Assembly (NCBI RefSeq): GCF_000473065.1
Contig: NZ_AXAZ01000015.1
Location: forward strand, 85,255-149,254
Source: Bradyrhizobium sp. WSM1743
GTDB lineage: Bacteria; Pseudomonadota; Alphaproteobacteria; Rhizobiales; Xanthobacteraceae
Length of the DNA: 64,000 nt
Direction: 5' to 3'
Under the pieces are notes generated by a model. That model was not told the DNA's origin. It saw only the letters and a list, made by a program, of their open reading frames with translations, and did not search any database. This document shows, one piece after another, positions 63,252 to 64,000 of the stretch (positions within the stretch are counted from its first letter, which is position 1; the number at the start of each line of letters is the position of its first letter). The translations under genes were made by a program, and so were the position numbers.

Positions 63252-63328
63252 GGCGGGGTAGCTCAGCTGGTTAGAGCACGGGAATCATAATCCTGGGGTC
63301 GGGGGTTCGAGTCCCTCCCCCGCTACCA
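63252..63328 (+). tRNA. tRNA-Met (anticodon CAT), CCA encoded
   Basis: 77 nt cloverleaf: acceptor GGCGGGG/CCCCGCT, D-arm GCTC-AGCTGGTTA-GAGC, anticodon stem CGGGA/TCCTG with loop ATCATAA, T-arm GGGGG-TTCGAGT-CCCTC, discriminator A and CCA. The CAT anticodon is for Met; without experiments an Ile2 tRNA (C34 modified to lysidine) cannot be excluded, since both carry CAT in DNA. Confidence 0.95.
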
Positions 63329-63338
63329 ACGATCCCCT

Positions 63339-64000
63339 TGTCCAGCCCGGACACATAGGTAACAGGTCGTACCTAAGACATGGGTGACAACCTCGTGCCG
63401 AACGGGTTGTCGAGGGTTGCAGGGTCACTCACTCCAAGCATTCATGGCACAGCCGCATTGTTGCTCGGCACGCGCGTTCGCCGTCAACCCCGCGCGCCAA
63501 AGGCGCGCCCCTGCGGGCTTCGGGGGGTGACCGCTCAGCGCGGCCGAGCCAAGGGCTGCCATTCCAAGAATGAGCAAGACCTGCCTCTCGGTCAAAGCGA
63601 GGATGTCGTACCGGAGACATCGGTGACGGGCTTTGGGCCGAATGGGTTGTCGAGGGGCTGCAAGGTCTTTTGCTCCAGGTCGAAGTAGCCCAGATCGTAG
63701 TGCATGAAGCTGACGAGCCAAATGCCGTCGTCGACCTCCTTGATGCCGAGCTTTTGGCCGGCCAGCACGACGGAGATATTGATTTTCTTGCGGTGCAGGC
63801 AAAGGCGCCCACAGGATGTGATGACGACGTCTCGATCGTGGAAGGGATAGGTCAGTTCGGGCAGGCCATCGTAGCGGCGTGCTGAAGCTGTGTAGAGGTC
63901 TGCGGGACGCTTCATATCGAGAGCTTCGTGAGGGCGTTCCTCATTGAACTCGTGCCGGAAGCTATCAAAGCGATCCTGCTGCTGGAGGCTGTTGAACCCC
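63339..64000 (-). mobile_element. IS481-type insertion sequence, partial, adjacent to tRNA
   Basis: Starts at a TGTCCAGCCCGGACA-like end 11 bp after the tRNA and runs off the window. It contains the transposase C-terminus (63592-64000). Nearer the tRNA, at ~63360-63430, is a second fragment resembling the end of such a transposase ('LDNPF' then 'SPMS' and stop). The element seems rearranged or composite. Confidence 0.75.
63592..64000 (-). CDS. IS481-family transposase, C-terminal part (cut by window edge)
   Basis: About 136 residues. 'DRFDSFRHEFNEERPHEALD' is the end of the DDE core (the 'NEERPHEAL' block near the catalytic Glu), followed by 'MKRPADLYTASARRYDGLPE', 'ISVVLAGQKLGIKEVDDGIW', 'SFMHYDLGYFDLEQKTLQPL'. 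The open frame continues beyond base 64000. The tail 'DNPFGPKPVTDVSGTTSSL' differs from the ending of the second fragment nearer the tRNA. Confidence 0.88.
   Translation of the reverse strand, partial: GFNSLQQQDRFDSFRHEFNEERPHEALDMKRPADLYTASARRYDGLPELTYPFHDRDVVITSCGRLCLHRKKINISVVLAGQKLGIKEVDDGIWLVSFMHYDLGYFDLEQKTLQPLDNPFGPKPVTDVSGTTSSL

Noticed and set aside
63252..63328. tRNA-Ile2 instead of tRNA-Met
   Set aside because: Both show CAT in DNA; without comparison to known lysidine-modified tRNAs Met is the default call, with the doubt noted.

Overview
The window is about 64 kb of GC-rich alphaproteobacterial chromosome, most probably Bradyrhizobium or a close relative. Grounds for this are the hmuVUTP/hmuR heme locus with its own exbBD-tonB, a CtrA-type cell-cycle regulator (SciP) beside flagellar genes, FixJ-type and Bug-type proteins, and many intergenic palindromic repeats of the kind common in that genus. 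Assignment is by recognising families in translated sequence; no database was searched. Most of the DNA looks like ordinary chromosome. The accessory-looking parts are the P450/truncated-duplicate area (43.1-45.5 kb) and the right end, where an IS481-type transposase remnant lies next to a tRNA gene.

Layout. 0-3 kb: a partial AraC regulator, a FixJ-family regulator lacking the normal phosphoacceptor Asp, and a MuiA/DUF4139 protein. 3.2-12 kb: a complete heme-acquisition module. hmuP-hmuT-hmuU-hmuV read leftward. Divergently, the receptor hmuR is followed by an IsdG-type heme oxygenase, the heme carrier hutX and exbB-exbD-tonB, so one locus holds uptake, energy transduction and heme breakdown. 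12-18 kb: a phytase-like esterase, a sugar ABC transporter (two permeases and a binding protein, no ATPase) and a D-2-hydroxyacid dehydrogenase. 18-24 kb: a chemoreceptor, a Bug solute-binding protein between two direct repeats, and two EamA transporters either side of a DUF1330 gene. 24.5-32 kb: purA, several small conserved or secreted proteins (two of them cysteine-rich paralogues), and msrB/msrA.

32-43 kb: a TPR-caspase protein with an apparent frameshift, a RecD-like helicase, a luciferase-like monooxygenase, an SDR-DoxX fusion with a DUF2269 partner, an RlpA-like protein, a LuxR regulator, a divergent azoreductase/LysR pair and an L,D-transpeptidase. 43-50.4 kb: a cytochrome P450 whose promoter and N-terminus are also present as a truncated upstream copy. 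Next comes an alkanesulfonate operon, ssuA-(28-aa peptide)-ssuD-ssuC-ssuB plus a flavin reductase, that would release sulfite from sulfonates. 50.4-60.2 kb: an M20 peptidase, then a flagellar block on the minus strand (fliK-flgD, sciP, fliF-fliG-fliH-fliN-flbD) with CtrA-like half-sites before fliF. 60.5-64 kb: mnmA, a SAM methyltransferase, a small secreted protein, tRNA-Met(CAT) and the transposase remnant.

Intergenic regions are dominated by palindromic repeats of several families, listed individually. No rRNA operon, CRISPR array, prophage or recognised riboswitch was seen. Nothing here is a clearly new multi-gene system. The strongest leads are the duplicated P450 promoter/N-terminus, the degenerate FixJ receiver, the small peptide inside the ssu operon, the caspase frameshift, the SciP/CtrA-like arrangement at the flagellar genes and the tRNA-IS junction.
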